Notes: a model not told the origin generated them from the sequence alone. A stretch of DNA of 64,000 nucleotides from Cinnamomum chago (GCA_038049695.1 CP142459.1:69432001-69496000), one strand, 5' to 3'. Counted from the first letter of the stretch, positions 1-12,080 are shown. Numbers and translations: made by a program.

Positions 1-390
1 CGTATACAATTCTTGAATTGTCCAGTTCGGACAGTTTGAGAATGCAATTATACATCTTAATACTCAATAGCTCATGCAAGTCTGATGTTAGACAAAGTTT
101 CGGTTGATGTCCCATTGTTCTCTGTGTACATACATAGGTACGACTGATGTTGTACCTGTGTCGTGTACTTGGAGAACCACGCGGACATGCTGCCGAAGTT
201 TTGTTTGACTAGGGGACGAAGCATTCGAGTTGTTGAGTGCAAGTTGGATCGTGCATTCTCGAATGGGATAGGACCAACCACCTTGTAGTAAGGAGTTTGC
301 AGTTTATGGATAGGTGACTTTCATGATGTCTCCAAACATTGGGCTAATTGTACTTGCTCATTTTAGATTTCCACAGAAGCACTTACGGAG
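1..390 (+). other. CACTA 5' sequence upstream of the transposase
   Basis: I see no subterminal repeats, no terminal inverted repeat and no recognisable coding sequence here. It is probably 5' untranslated or promoter sequence of the transposase gene, by position only. Confidence 0.4.
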
Positions 391-3300
391 ATGGACAAGA
401 GTTGGATTGATTTACCGAATAGGATGTCTCGGGAATACATGGAGGGGATTAACCAGTTTATGGAATTTACCAATGGGTTTGACAATGAGTTCATCAGTTG
501 TCCATGTAGAAAATGTGCGAATCGATATTTTTACAGAAGAGAGATTGTTCGAGAGCATCTGATTCTGAATGGATTCTTGAAGGACTACAAGAACTGGATA
601 AAACATGGAGAAGAGTATGTTTCCTGTCGCAGAGAGGAAATAGATGAAATTGAGGTGGATGATATGTCAGAGGCTGATCCGATGAACGTGATGTTAAATG
701 ATATCGCGTGCGGGTTGGCACCCGAATACAGAAGTTGTGCGACTGAGGGGGCGGGTGGGAGTAATCCTCGCTCTGGTGCCGATGAAGAAGCCTTGAGATA
801 TTTTGAAATTCTAGACGATGCACAGACAGAATTGTATCCTGGATGCAATGACTTCAGTAAATTGTCCTTTATTGTTGAGTTGTTACATTTGAAGGCATTG
901 AACCTATGGTCTGACAAGTCTTTTGATATGCTCCTCCAGTTGTTGCATCGAGCGCTCCCATCCGGTGCAAAACTTGCTGAGTCCTACTATCAGGCTCGCA
1001 AGTTAACTGAAAATTTAGGCTTCACATATGAGACTCTGGATGCATGTCCGAACAATTGCATGTTGTTTAGGAATGAGAATGCCCATCTTGATAAGTGCAT
1101 TGTGTGTCAGACTTCGAGATGGAAGGAGGACGGGGTTGGTTACAATCGTCAGAATAGTTCTACAAGTGTTATCAACCATGTCAAACTTGTGGCAGTAAAG
1201 CAATTGAGATATTTCCCACTTAAGCCAAGGCTGAAGAGGCTTTTTATGTCATCAAATATTTCTAAACTGATGAGATGGCATGCCGAGAATAGCAGGGACG
1301 ATGGTAAGTTGACCCATCCAGCAGATTCCCCAGCATGGAAAGACTTCGATCGGAGGAATCCAGACTTTGCCTTGGATTGTCGCAATGTGCGGCTTGGTTT
1401 GGCTGCAGATGGTTTTAGTCCGTTCAGATCCATGACTGGGGCAAATCACAGTACGTGGCCAGTTGTTTTGGTACCTTATAATCTTCCACCATGGATGTGT
1501 ATGAAGCAACCTTTTCTGATCCTATCCACACTTATTGATGGACCAAGAGGACCAGGGGACAAGATTGATGTATATATGCAACCTCTGATAGATGAATTGA
1601 ATGAATTATGGGCTGATGGTCTGATGACATTTGATGCCGAAGGCAATGAAATGTTTAAACTCCGCGCCGCATTATTATGGACAATCAACGACTTCCCTGC
1701 GTACGCCAACTTGTCGGGTTGGAGCACAAAGGGAGAGTTTGCATGTCCTTGCTGCAATAAGGAGAAGAAGTCAACTTGGTTGAAGCACGGCAGAAAATGG
1801 GCATACACGGGTCATAGGCGCTTTCTACCTCCATTGCATAGGTTCAGGAGGGACAAAGTGTCATTTGATGGGAGTCGAGAATATGGTCCAGCACCTCGAA
1901 CAATGACGGGAGTTGACTTGTTGTCACAGCTCGAGCAGGAGCAAATACGTACTGTGTATGATTTTCAAGATTTACTGGCCCCGGTGCTGCCTTCTATTCC
2001 CGGTGCAAGTAGAAGGCGAGGTCATAATTGGAAGAAAAAAAGTATTTTCTACGATTTACCATACTGGAAAGATAACTTACTCAGGCATAACTTAGATGTT
2101 ATGCACATCGAGAAGAACGTTTGTGATAATATACTGTGGACCATTCTCGGTGCTCAGGGGAAGTCGAAGGATGGTGTCAATGCACGCCGTGACTTGGAAG
2201 AAATGGGCTTGAGAAAGCCGTTGCACTTGCAGTTGAGAGAGTCTAACAAGGCATACATGCCTCCTGCGCAGTACACGATGAGTAAAGATGAGAAAGATGT
2301 CTTCCTCTCAGTTCTGAAGGGTGTCAAGGTTCCTGATGGGTACTGTTCGAATATCGCAAAGCGTGTGAACATGAGAGAGAGAACATTACAGGGTTTGAAG
2401 AGTCATGACAATCATATTCTTATTCAACAATTACTGCCTATCTCCATACGGAATTGTTTGCCTAAGAATGTTGTAGCGCCGTTGATTGAAGTCAGTAACT
2501 TCTTCAGACAACTTTGTTCTAGAGTTCATCGAATTGATGAGTTGAATGGTTTGCAAGAGAGGATTGCTGTGACGTTGTGTCATTTAGAAAAAATTTTCCC
2601 ACCTGCATTTTTCGATGTCATGGTTCACTTGACCATACACTTAACCAGTGAAGCCCTGCTTGGTGGCCCTGTCCAATTCAGATGGATGTATCCGATCGAG
2701 GGGTATATGAACACATTGAAGAGATATGTTCGCAATAGAGCTCGTCCGGAGGCATCGATAGCAAAGGGGTATCTGATGGATGAGTGCACAAATTTCTGCG
2801 CAGCATATCTTAAAGAGAATATTGAAACAAGATTAACTAGGCCCTCGCGGATTAATGATGGTCCAGTTGGGGAGGGCACGCCATTTGATCTCAACAATAT
2901 TGAGTGGATTCAAGCTCACCGGTGGGTGTTGTTCAACACCCCATCTGTTGTGGCTTTCACTCAGTAAGTGATCACTCATGCTTACGTGTAACTTGTCAGT
3001 TTTTTGCCTAAAACATCACACTTGTCGTTAACACGTATTATGTATCGCAGGACACACATTGATGAGCTGAAACGGGACATGCCTCATGCTACAGAGAATG
3101 AAATTCATCAGTCTCATTACCAGTCATTTCATGAATGGTTCAAGAATCACGTATGTACTCAATCATTAGGAGTAGTTTCACTTGTTCTTGTCATATTACT
3201 TTCATGTAGTGATATTCACTGATTACATGCATTGCGTAGGTATGTAGCTTACGAAGAACCAACGATCCGTATTTGACTGATGAAATGAACCAGTTAGCTG

Positions 3301-3851
3301 ATGGCCCATTTATAACGGCCCGACGTTACACAACTTGTGATGTCAACGACTTTCGATTTCGCATCAAGGATGTAGATGAGAAACGAGCGACGCAAAATAG
3401 TGGGCTCGGTTGTCCATCCGTCGATGCTGGTTACTATTATGGCCGGTTGAAAGATATTGTTGAAGTTGTGTATAATCACGGGCTAAAGTTTCTATTGTTT
3501 AAGTGTGATTGGGTGGATCCCATCCGAGGGGTGAAAACAGATAATTACCAGTTTACATTGGTAAATTTTAACAATTTGTTACACCGTGATGATCGAATAA
3601 GTGCCGAACCGTACATACTGTCCTCAATGGCTGAGCAAGTTTACTATGTCAGAGATCCGAAAGATCCTAACTGGCAGGTTGCAGTTAAAATGTCAAGGAG
3701 GGGAGTGTATCAGATTGAATGTGATGAGCCAGATATTGATGCATTCGCCCAACAAGAACTTGACCAGAATACAGTTGTTCAACATGATGAAGATATTAAT
3801 TGGGTTCGGGAAACGATTGAAGGAGATACAGTTGACTTACATGACCAATAA
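391..3851 (+). CDS. CACTA TNP2-like transposase, three exons
   Basis: Predicted exons are 391-2963, 3051-3150 and 3240-3851, with GT/AG borders and continuous frame, giving about 1094 residues. The start MDKSWIDLPNR is the usual N terminus of the transposase-associated domain (residues about 2-78, with a CPCRKCAN cysteine motif). The Transposase_21/TNP2 core covers roughly residues 140-500 and includes NDFPAYANLSGW and a CPCC pair; MHIEKNVCDN follows near residue 571. A DUF4218 block lies at about 680-800 and DUF4216 in exon 3 at about 950-1035. In this family the protein cuts and joins the element ends in the nucleus. No stop or frameshift was found, so it may be functional. Splice sites are inferred from frame continuity and consensus, not from transcripts. 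Confidence 0.9.
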
Positions 3852-3960
3852 ATGGTTGGGAACTATTTCAGTAATGTTAAATTTTAGTGTAAATAATTTT
3901 TAAATGTTAATTTCAATTATCTTGTTTAATGAAATTTATCTTACAAACATTTGAACAGAT

Positions 3961-6900
3961 ATGGCAGGACGAAAGAGGAGAGATCGTCCGCTGACGATGG
4001 ACGAGCTGCTGCGCCAGGCCAGCGGACCGTCTGGGGAGCCTAGACCGGCACCAGATGCCGCCCAGTCTAGTTCATCCACTCCAGTGGATGCTTCAGTGGA
4101 TGCTTCGGCGTCGTCCAGTGTTGCAGCTCCACCATCTTCAGCACCACCATCAGCAGATACACTGACTGGTATAAGTTTATTTAATGAAAACATTTTAATT
4201 CTAGCAAATTATTTTATTTCAATTTAATTAGATTATCTCGAATTTAAACAGGTGCTACGAGCACGGGCCCATCTTCCAGCAGGGGGAGAGGCCCTGCTAG
4301 AGGGATCCGGACATGGAATTCCGGCCATCCCATAGATGTACAGTTCGATGAGACATATCATCCGGTGGGCCCTCATGCTCGCCAGCTCATTAGCCAGTTA
4401 GGACATATGGTCCGGGATCCATATGCATTTCCTTTGACCACACTCGATTGGGAGGCATTCCCGGTGGCGACGCTAGATCGTACATGGCAGCAGGTCAAGG
4501 TAATAATTTAACATTTCTCCTCAGGATGTGTCAATTTAAACCATAACTTAATGAAAAATAATTTGTCAATGAAAAATTATTTGTCCTTTTCAGGATAATT
4601 TGAGGGCCTGTCCCGAGCTCTTCCGGCCAGTTTGCATGTCGAAGTGCCGGAAGATGTGGACGGATCATAAAAACAAAATAAAGACGCAGCACTGGAGGCC
4701 TCATCAGGATGCGCCTGACATACTTGAGCGAGTTCCGACTGGCGTTCTTCCTGATCAGTGGGCTCAGCTCGTCGGGTACTGGACGAGCGAGGAGGCTCAG
4801 GTGAGAAACTTGTGCTTTCTTTATTTTAATTTTAACATTTTACTAATAACTAACGTAACTAACAAAAATTCCGACTGATAAATATTGAAAACAGAGAGTG
4901 TCTGCTACGAATGCGCGGAACCGCGCATTGCAGGGTCCTGCACATAGGTTGGGGACTCGACACATCACCCAGGTCCGCCACGAGGTAAAAAGTTAGATCG
5001 TACATTTAATTTATGTTTTTGTCATTCTGTATGATAGTATACTAGTAATACATTTCTCCACCAAACAGTTGCGTTCCGAGGGTGTTCCGGTGGATAGGAT
5101 GTCCATCTGGATGCGTTCTCGAGATCCTCGCCACCCAGATGTTGCAGCTATCTTCGTAAGTTTTTATATTGAACTGTTTAAATTATGTTTCTATTAGTAT
5201 GTCTTGTTATGCATGATAATATACTAAATGAATGAACTACGCAGGCCCAGTATCAGTCACGCCTCGAGGAGTTACCCGAGGAGGAGCGCGCTTTGCCATC
5301 GCGGAGGGATGAGATATTCCAGTCCGTCGTTGGCCGGGATGGGCATGGATACACGCTGACGTTTGGGACGGGCATTCCACGCTCTCACATCACGCGATCA
5401 GAGTCATCCGGTGCTAGCTCCTCCCAGGGCATACGCTTTCGTACGGATGAGGAGGTTCAGGAGTTGCTGACTTCCATGAGGGCATCGATCAGAGAGGACC
5501 TCAGGGCGGAGATGAGGGCCGAGTGGAGAGCGGAGATGGCAGAGCTTGAGAGTCGTCTATCACAGAGTCGCGCCCTGCTTGCTTCAGACACACCACCCAC
5601 TACTCAGGTTAGTAAGAAAAAAAATTTGTACGTATAAATTGTCAATTATGTCTTTGATGCATCAATACTTATGTCTTTTTTATTGTTTTTAACTGTATAA
5701 TAAATAATTTCAGGCACCTGACGCTGGCAGCGGCCACAGGGCTAGACATGACTTCGGTGGAGAGGGCAGTCATGATCCAGCAGGCTCGACTGATCCTGAC
5801 CAGGTATAATTATTTGTTTTTTAATTCAATATTTTAATTAGCCTCTGTATACAATCACCGAACAAACGGGCTCCGGTGAGTTACATTCATCCATTAATAA
5901 TATAAGAGAAGTTCCCACATTTTTTGATGAATCCAAGAACATAGTAACCAAGCAAATCTACAAGAAATATAAGCAGGTAACTAGTTTTATGAAAACTATC
6001 GGATGGAAGGTATTATAGCCATTCCTGTAAGAGTAATTTCTGTGGTGGTTAACAGTTGGAATGTATGCTTGATAAAGTCATAACTTTGACTCAACTATAT
6101 TGATTTAGTTGACAGCAGTCACTTGAGAATATATTATCTATCAAGATGATGTGTTTTTTGATGCCCTCACATTTTGATGGGTTGACACATTTCTATCCAT
6201 AACTGACCATTCTCAACTTCGCTGATGCATTTGATTCAAGACTTCCAATAATTGAATGAGGGTGGCTTGAGTTTTATTATATTTTTTATATTTGGGTTTT
6301 TCTTTGAATGATATATGGGAACTAAAGGTGCTTTGGTAATTTTAATGGTCACTCCATCTCTCATGTGATAGTCTCAGCTGTCCTCTTTTTTGTGCAAACT
6401 CTGTAATTTGAACTCCATATATATGGGATTTCTTCACCCAACTACTTACAAGGATTTTCTTTTCTGAACTATCCTTCTTGAAAAGAGATTGGTTGGGATT
6501 TCCCAATGCAACTGCTTGAGAGTTGAGACCCCAAGTTACATGTGTAAGCTGTAAACTATCCACATGCTGAACTTCATACTCTTCTTATCCCCCCCCCACC
6601 CCACCCTTCTATTAGACATTTGCATTTGACTCGCATTGTTATTAAAAACTGTGCATTTTTTCTCTGAGTTTTCTTGCAAGATCTGAGTTACCTATTCACA
6701 ATAAACATTGATCATGGTTCAGAGCTCCGACTTATGTGATAATGGCCTTGATCATTTTTTTTTCAGGGATTTATTTGAGCAGGCGGAACCAGATATGCCT
6801 CATTCCATCAATGTGACTCCGGAAGAGCAGGAGGCAATTGAAAGAGTATGCATGTCTTCCTCTCATGGAATTTTCCCCAGTTCTAGCATTTTGACATTAC

Positions 6901-9900
6901 CTAATACATTTAGTTACTGTTTATAGTTTGAAGCAATGGGGTTTGACAGAGCCCTTGTCATTGAAGCATTCTTAGCCTGTGATAGGAATGAAGAATTGGC
7001 AGTAAACTATTTACTAGAGCATGCTGGTGACTATGAAGATTGACAGGTAAATGACATTTGCAATTACCATCTCTTCATCCTATTATTTTTTTGAATATTG
7101 AAAATTTCTCATTTGGATATTTAATTTAATCATGACTTGCAGCACTCTTCATCAATTGTGGACAGGCAATTCGTATTTCCTTTTGTTTCTTGGAGTATTT
7201 AAGTTTGTTCAGACTTGTGTGTCTGAATGATTTTGTTTTCTCGGCTGAAGGTCGTTGACTGCCGTGTGTGTGGGGATCCAAACTCTGTTCTTCGTTTTGC
7301 TTTTATAGAGTTTACTGATGAAGGTAATATTTGATACTTACATGGTTGGCTGGTGTACATGTGTATGAGTATTCTATGTTATGCTTGCAGCCAATAGTCA
7401 ATAATCTAAATGGGTTTTGATACTCCAGAAGGTGCAAGGGCTGCTTTGAGCCTGGCAGAAACAATGCTAGGACACTACCCAGTAAGAGTGCTGCCTTCAA
7501 AAACTGCAATGGCAAGAGAATGGTAGGAACAGATATGAAGTCAGGTGGTAATTATTTGGACTTTGAGTTCTTCAAAATTTTGGAATTGTGGATTATTAGT
7601 TGCTGTAATAGTATATGATCAGTTACATGAGTGTGTATTGCTCAATGTTTTTAGTGCAAGCAGTGCCTGACTTATGGAAGCTAATGTCCAGTTCCTGTTT
7701 GATCAATTATTACATGTTGAGCTGGCAAATGTGTGTGTGAGGGTCTGGGAGTATGAGGAATGGTAGGACTACATGAAGGTTAAAGGTTGTCCCATCTTCC
7801 AGTTATCCAGATTGTTCATCCTGTGGAAATTAATACCATGGATATACAATGAAATCCAGAAAATTCCAAACCAAACAATTGTAGCCATCTGATAATTGGC
7901 CTCCAAATATAGTTAGAAGAAGAAAGGAGCCAAGCTCAAACTTGGCTTATTTTCACTTTTACTGAGCTCGAGCTTGGAATTGGCTTGTCTTCCTCATACA
8001 CATACATTTTATGTATAATGAGCAGAGCTTGCACTTGAACTTGGGCTGATATATAATGTTACCTTGACAGAGCTAGCTTGAGCCAAGCCTTTAATTCAGT
8101 TGATTTTGAGCCAAGTCAAGCTGAAGAGGCCCTAGCTCAAGCTCAACTTGTATAGTTCTCAAGCCAAGAGCTCAGTTTGATAAAAACAAATGGATGCTAA
8201 AACTTGCATGTTCAATTGAAGGACTTCTACAGAACTTAGATGGATGGGTGTCAATTGTTTTTTAGTGCTAATTTGCATAGGCAAGGTAATTGGGTGTGAA
8301 GGACATAGATTGATCAGGGATCCAGGTGGGTCCCACAGTCCTTTGTAAGGGGCTGGACATTACTGATAATTTGCTATATATCTTGATAGGATCATCAAAA
8401 GCTCTTTCTGATACATTCGTATATTATTCAACTGGATTTGATCTGAAGCGTGTGGTTTAAGCTAAGAATCTGTCCGTTGCAAATGTACCTTTTCCAGGGA
8501 TGGAAGGAATGGAGAAGTCCGAGACATGCAATTGGACGAGGACCACGATTTATGCTATACTTTGCTGAGAAAAGAAGACCACGATTGTATGTTTTCTTCT
8601 GTTTCTGTTTGTTTTTTTTTTCCCCTGAAATGTTTTTGTTTCTGTTCGACAATGGAAATTAACGATCTAGATTCTTTCTTTTCAATTAAGTGACAATTGC
8701 AGGTGGCAATTTTTCTGCTGGTTTGTCTTGTTCTAGCTGGAGCTTGGTTGGGTTTTTGGGGTGTTCGCAGACTTGTTCTTATAGAGGATGGATCTGTTGA
8801 CATAAGTATAGCTCAATTTGTTCAGTGGTCTATCCGGATTTTTGCCGCTGCTATGGTCCTTCAGGTACTCGCATGCTCATTCTATGTTTGGATCCTTACC
8901 GTTCTTGGAGATTAGAATCTCTCTCAATTTGTTAAGCTTCCATTATCTGCTTTATATTTACGAATAAGGTTATTGCCTAGTGGACATTACACAGAATCAC
9001 AGGTTTGTAACTGCTACAAACTTGAAAGTTCTCTTTCTTCTTTAAATGTTTGATTTGAGCAAGAATCGGTGAACTTTATTTTACATGGTGTAGGTTCAGC
9101 GCCTGAGACTTCTTGGAGGCTATCACCATTCTACTTGTATTGCTTTTGTTGAGTTTGTAATGGTCAGTATCTCTAACTCATGATGCAAACATTTTGCTAT
9201 TTACTCCTTTTTGTTTGTCTTCAAAGCTATACTTGTGTTAGATAGTGAATGTCGAAGATACTAATTGGACCTCTGTAAATGCTAACAACACAAGAAATGA
9301 CAGAAAACCCGATTCCAATAAAGGGTCAACACCCACAACCCCTATATAGAAAATCACTAGGAATAAAGCCTAACCAAAACAAAATCATATCCCAAAACTC
9401 ACTAGAATCTAATCAATGGATAAAAATCAAAATAAAAACCCTATCCCCCTAAACGATCAACACCCGCAGCGCCATATAAAAAATGAATATGAATCTCCGG
9501 GCGCCCAAAATGATTTTTGTACAGTCAGCTAAACTTAAAACTTAGAAATTGAGCCTCCGGGCGCCCAAAACGAGCAAACGGGCTCCGTTACCCGTGAAAC
9601 TTGACGGGCACGGGGCCCTTGTCATTCATGATTTGCAGGAACTGACGGAATGAGATTCTAACTTCCGAATTGCTCGTAAAGTTGAAATATAGGTTTGAGT
9701 TAGAACGTTAACTTAAAACTTAGAAAACGAGCATCCGGACGGCCAAAATGAGCAAACGGGCTCTATTGCCAGCGAAACTTGACGGACACGGGCCCCTAGT
9801 CATTCATGACTTGCAGGAACTGACGGAACGAGATTCCGACTCCCGGTTTGATCGTACAGTTGAAACGTAGGTTTGAATTAGAACGTAAACTTAAAACTTA

Positions 9901-11398
9901 GAAAACGAGCCTCCGGGCGACCAAACTGAGCAAACGGAGTCCGTTGCTCATGAAACTTGACGGGCACGGGCCTCTAGTCATTCCTGACTTGCAGGAACTG
10001 ACGGAATGAGATTCCGACTCCCGGTTTGATCGTACAGTTGAAACGTAGGTTTGAGTTAGAACGTAAACTTAAAACTTAGAAAACGAGCCTCCGGGCGACC
10101 AAACTGAGCAAACGGAGTCCGTTGCTCGTGAAACTCGACGGGCACGGGCCCCTAGTCATTCCTGACTTGCGGGAACTGACGGAACGAGATTCCGACTTCC
10201 GGTTTGATCGTACAGTTGAAAAGTAGGTTTGAGTTAGAACGTTAATTTAAAACTTAGAAAACGAGCATCCGGATGCCCAAAATGAGCAAACGGGCTCTAT
10301 TGCCAGCGAAACTTGACGGACACGGGCCCCTAGTCATTCATGACTTGCAGGAACTGACGGAACGAGATTCCGACTCCCGGTTTGATCGTACAGTTGAAAC
10401 GTAGGTTTGAGTTAGAACGTAAACTTAAAACTTAGAAAATGAGCCTCCGGGCGACCAAACTTAGCAAACGGAGTCCGTTGCTCGTGAAACTTGACGGGCA
10501 CGGGCCTCTAGTTATTCCTGACTTGCAGGAACTGACGGAATGAGATTCCGACTCCCGGTTTGATCGTACAGTTGAAATGTAGGTTTGAGTTAGAACGTAA
10601 ACTTAAAACTTAGAAAACGAGCCTCTGGGCGACCAAACTGAGCAAACGGAGTCCGTTGCTCGTGAAACTCGACGGGCACGGGCCCCTAGTCATTCCTGAC
10701 TTGCGGAAACTGACGGAACGAGATTCCGACTTCCGGTTTGATCGTACAGTTGAAAAGTAGGTTTGAGTTAGAACGTTAATTTAAAACTTAGAAAACGAGC
10801 ATCCGGACGCCCAAAATGAGCAAACGGTGTATGTTGCTCGTAAAACTTGACGGGCACGGGCCCCTAGTCATTCCTGACTTGTAGGAACTGACGGAACGAG
10901 ATTCCGACTCCCGGAATGATCGTACGGTTGAAAAGTAGGTTTGAGTTAGAACGTTAACTTAAAACTTAGAAAACGTGCATCCGGACGCCCAAAATGAGCA
11001 AACGGGGTCTGTTGGTCGTGAAACTTGAGGGGCACGGGCCCCTAGTTATTCCTGACTTGCGGGAACTGACGGAACGAGATTCCGACTCCCGGTTTGCTCG
11101 TACAGTTGAAATGTAGGTTTGAGTTAGAACGTTAACTTAAAATTTTGAAAACGAGCCTCCGGGCGACCAAAATGAGTAAACGGTGTCCGTTGCTCGTGAA
11201 ACTCGACGGGCACGGGCCCCTAGTCATTCCTGACTTACAGGAACTGACGGAACGAGATTCCGACTCCAAGATTGATGTTAATGTTGAAACATAAGTTGAA
11301 ATTTTAATTTTAATTCTTAATTTTTTATATTTAGTATAAATTGCCAATTTTTATACTAATCTTTTAATATTTATTTTTCCTTTTCTGTTCAGGTTTGA
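3961..11398 (+). CDS. second CACTA gene, Transposase_24 (Ptta/En/Spm)-like, eight exons
   Basis: Predicted exons are 3961-4168, 4252-4499, 4594-4800, 4895-4984, 5069-5155, 5245-5607, 5714-5803 and 11393-11398. All have GT/AG borders and keep frame, giving about 432 residues. The N terminus ([19 protein letters not shown]) is followed by a Ser/Pro/Ala-rich linker. A middle region (about 100-330) has Trp- and basic-rich blocks such as [11 protein letters not shown], typical of plant CACTA accessory proteins. A charged, probably coiled-coil segment lies at about 345-392 ([20 protein letters not shown]). The last exon supplies only Val and the stop, after an intron of about 5.6 kb that holds captured host exons and the 178-bp array. 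The family is thought to bind element ends; that role is inferred here. The distant last exon is the least certain part. Confidence 0.78.
5804..6766 (+). other. proximal part of the large intron, with one possible captured exon
   Basis: Most of this stretch is AT-rich and unrecognised. Bases 5885-5976 read openly ([20 protein letters not shown] within it) and end at a GTAACT donor, so they could be a captured exon of unknown origin. A short CAAACGGGCTCCG string near 5867 also occurs in the 178-bp array, suggesting the array once began near here. Confidence 0.3.
6767..7043 (+). pseudogene. RAD23: captured RAD23 3' fragment (C-terminal UBA domain)
   Basis: Two exons, 6767-6845 and 6927-7043, with consensus splice borders. 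They encode [20 protein letters not shown] and then [20 protein letters not shown], ending in HAGDYED and a stop. This is the C-terminal UBA2 region of plant RAD23, a ubiquitin receptor shuttling substrates to the proteasome and binding XPC. The upstream UBL, UBA1 and XPC-binding parts are not seen. The introns are kept, so the piece was captured as DNA, not through a processed mRNA. It lies in the sense direction within the last intron of the second CACTA gene. Any product is unlikely to be a normal RAD23. Confidence 0.88.
7251..7515 (+). pseudogene. captured fragment of a CID-type RRM protein (first RRM)
   Basis: Exon 7251-7323 encodes [20 protein letters not shown] followed by FTDE. After a GT/AG intron, 7429 onward gives [20 protein letters not shown] and LPSKTA before homology fades near 7515. 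This is the C-terminal half of the first RRM in plant CTC-interacting-domain (CID8-13-like) proteins, which bind RNA and contact poly(A)-binding protein. Phase is conserved over the intron (DE-EGARA). The left end starts exactly at an exon-like border, preceded by GAAG in place of a clean CAG acceptor. No stop lies inside the matched segments, but the gene is clearly partial. Confidence 0.85.
8498..8864 (+). pseudogene. captured exons of an unrecognised membrane protein
   Basis: Two exon-like segments, 8498-8586 (GTATGT donor) and 8703-8864 (CAG acceptor, GTACTC donor), join in frame. The first reads [17 protein letters not shown]; the second gives hydrophobic [20 protein letters not shown], a short polar stretch ([15 protein letters not shown]) and a second hydrophobic segment ([12 protein letters not shown]). 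Two membrane spans are likely. I do not recognise the gene. It lies between two pieces of the CID-type gene, in the same orientation, so it is either a separate capture or an insertion into the captured CID fragment. Confidence 0.55.
9094..9162 (+). pseudogene. captured exon of a CID-type RRM protein (second RRM)
   Basis: A single exon with TAG acceptor and GT donor encodes [20 protein letters not shown] and then FVM. This is the RNP1-side portion of the second RRM of plant CID8-13-like proteins and probably comes from the same donor gene as 7251-7515. The family usually has Arg where Cys is seen (HSTC), which points to relaxed constraint. The RRM linker and the start of RRM2 are missing. Confidence 0.8.
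9163..9489. other. unassigned intron sequence before the tandem array
   Basis: No coding similarity is visible. The string GGGTCAACACCCACA and the related GATCAACACCCGCAG occur about 120 bp apart as a weak short repeat. Confidence 0.3.
9490..11300 (+). repeat. 178-bp tandem repeat array with 534-bp higher-order period
   Basis: Anchoring on the GAGCCTCCGGGCGACC/GAGCATCCGGACG motif, units start at 9551, 9729, 9907, 10085, 10263, 10441, 10619, 10797, 10975 and 11153, each exactly 178 bp apart. A partial unit precedes and a degenerate one follows. Variants recur in threes. Units at 9729 and 10263 share GGCTCTATTGCCAGCGAAAC. Units at 9907 and 10441 share GGGCCTCTAGT. Units at 10085 and 10619 share CTCGTGAAACTCGACGGGCA. 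This gives a 534-bp higher-order repeat present about twice. The array lies in the last intron of the second CACTA gene, ending about 90 bp before its acceptor. Confidence 0.95.
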
Positions 11399-11679
11399 GA
11401 GCATCGGACATACCACGGCACCCGGCAATTTTTTTTTTCTTTTTCCTCTAAATGTAATGGATATATGTTATTGAAACTTTTGTAATTAATGTTTTGAATG
11501 AAATTAATATAAGATTTTCTTTTTTTATTTGTGATTTTAATTGATGGTAGTGGTTGTATGTTATTTGTAATTTTAATTGATGGCATGATTTGTATATACT
11601 TAGGTATAGGTACAGGTACAAATACAAGTAAATAATTTGAAAAAATAAAAAGTATTTGTTAAAAAAAAAATTGACCTTT
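11399..11679 (+). other. 3' untranslated region of the second CACTA gene (inferred)
   Basis: This AT-rich sequence follows the stop codon at 11396-11398. It contains AATGAAATTAATAT-type polyadenylation-like signals near 11500 and no coding pattern. Confidence 0.45.
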
Positions 11680-12080
11680 AGCAGCCGCCAGTGGCGGTCG
11701 CTAAAAGCGAAATTGGCGGTCGCTAATAGCATAAAAAATAAAAAAAAATAAAAAAATTCAAAATAAATACTGTATTAGCGGCCGCCAGATAGGTATTAGC
11801 GACCGCCTTGGCGGCCGCTAATACTAAAAAAATTTAAAAAAAAAATAAAAATTCGAAAAAAAAAGGGCATTAGCGACCGCTGTATAAGTATTAGCGACCG
11901 CCTTGGCGGTCGCTAAAAGTCAAAATGTTGTTTTTTTAAATTTTTTGGCGACCGTCATGTGGCGGTCGCTAATACTATTAGCGACGAGCTTTTCGCGGCC
12001 GTCGAGAGGCGGTCGCTAAAGAGTATTAGCGACCGCCAAAATACTTTTAGCGACGGCAAATGGCGGCCGCTAAAAGTCAA
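11680..12080. repeat. CACTA subterminal repeats
   Basis: About fifteen copies of a GGCGGTCGCTAA-like motif and its inverse TTAGCGACCGCC occur singly or as facing pairs separated by AT-rich spacers. In CACTA elements such subterminal repeats are binding sites for the element's DNA-binding protein. Their pairing could form hairpins. Confidence 0.9.

Noticed and set aside
9490-11300. Array read as a CRISPR or a centromere
   Set aside because: Units have no unique spacers and only about ten copies lie inside a CACTA intron. This is a plant genome.
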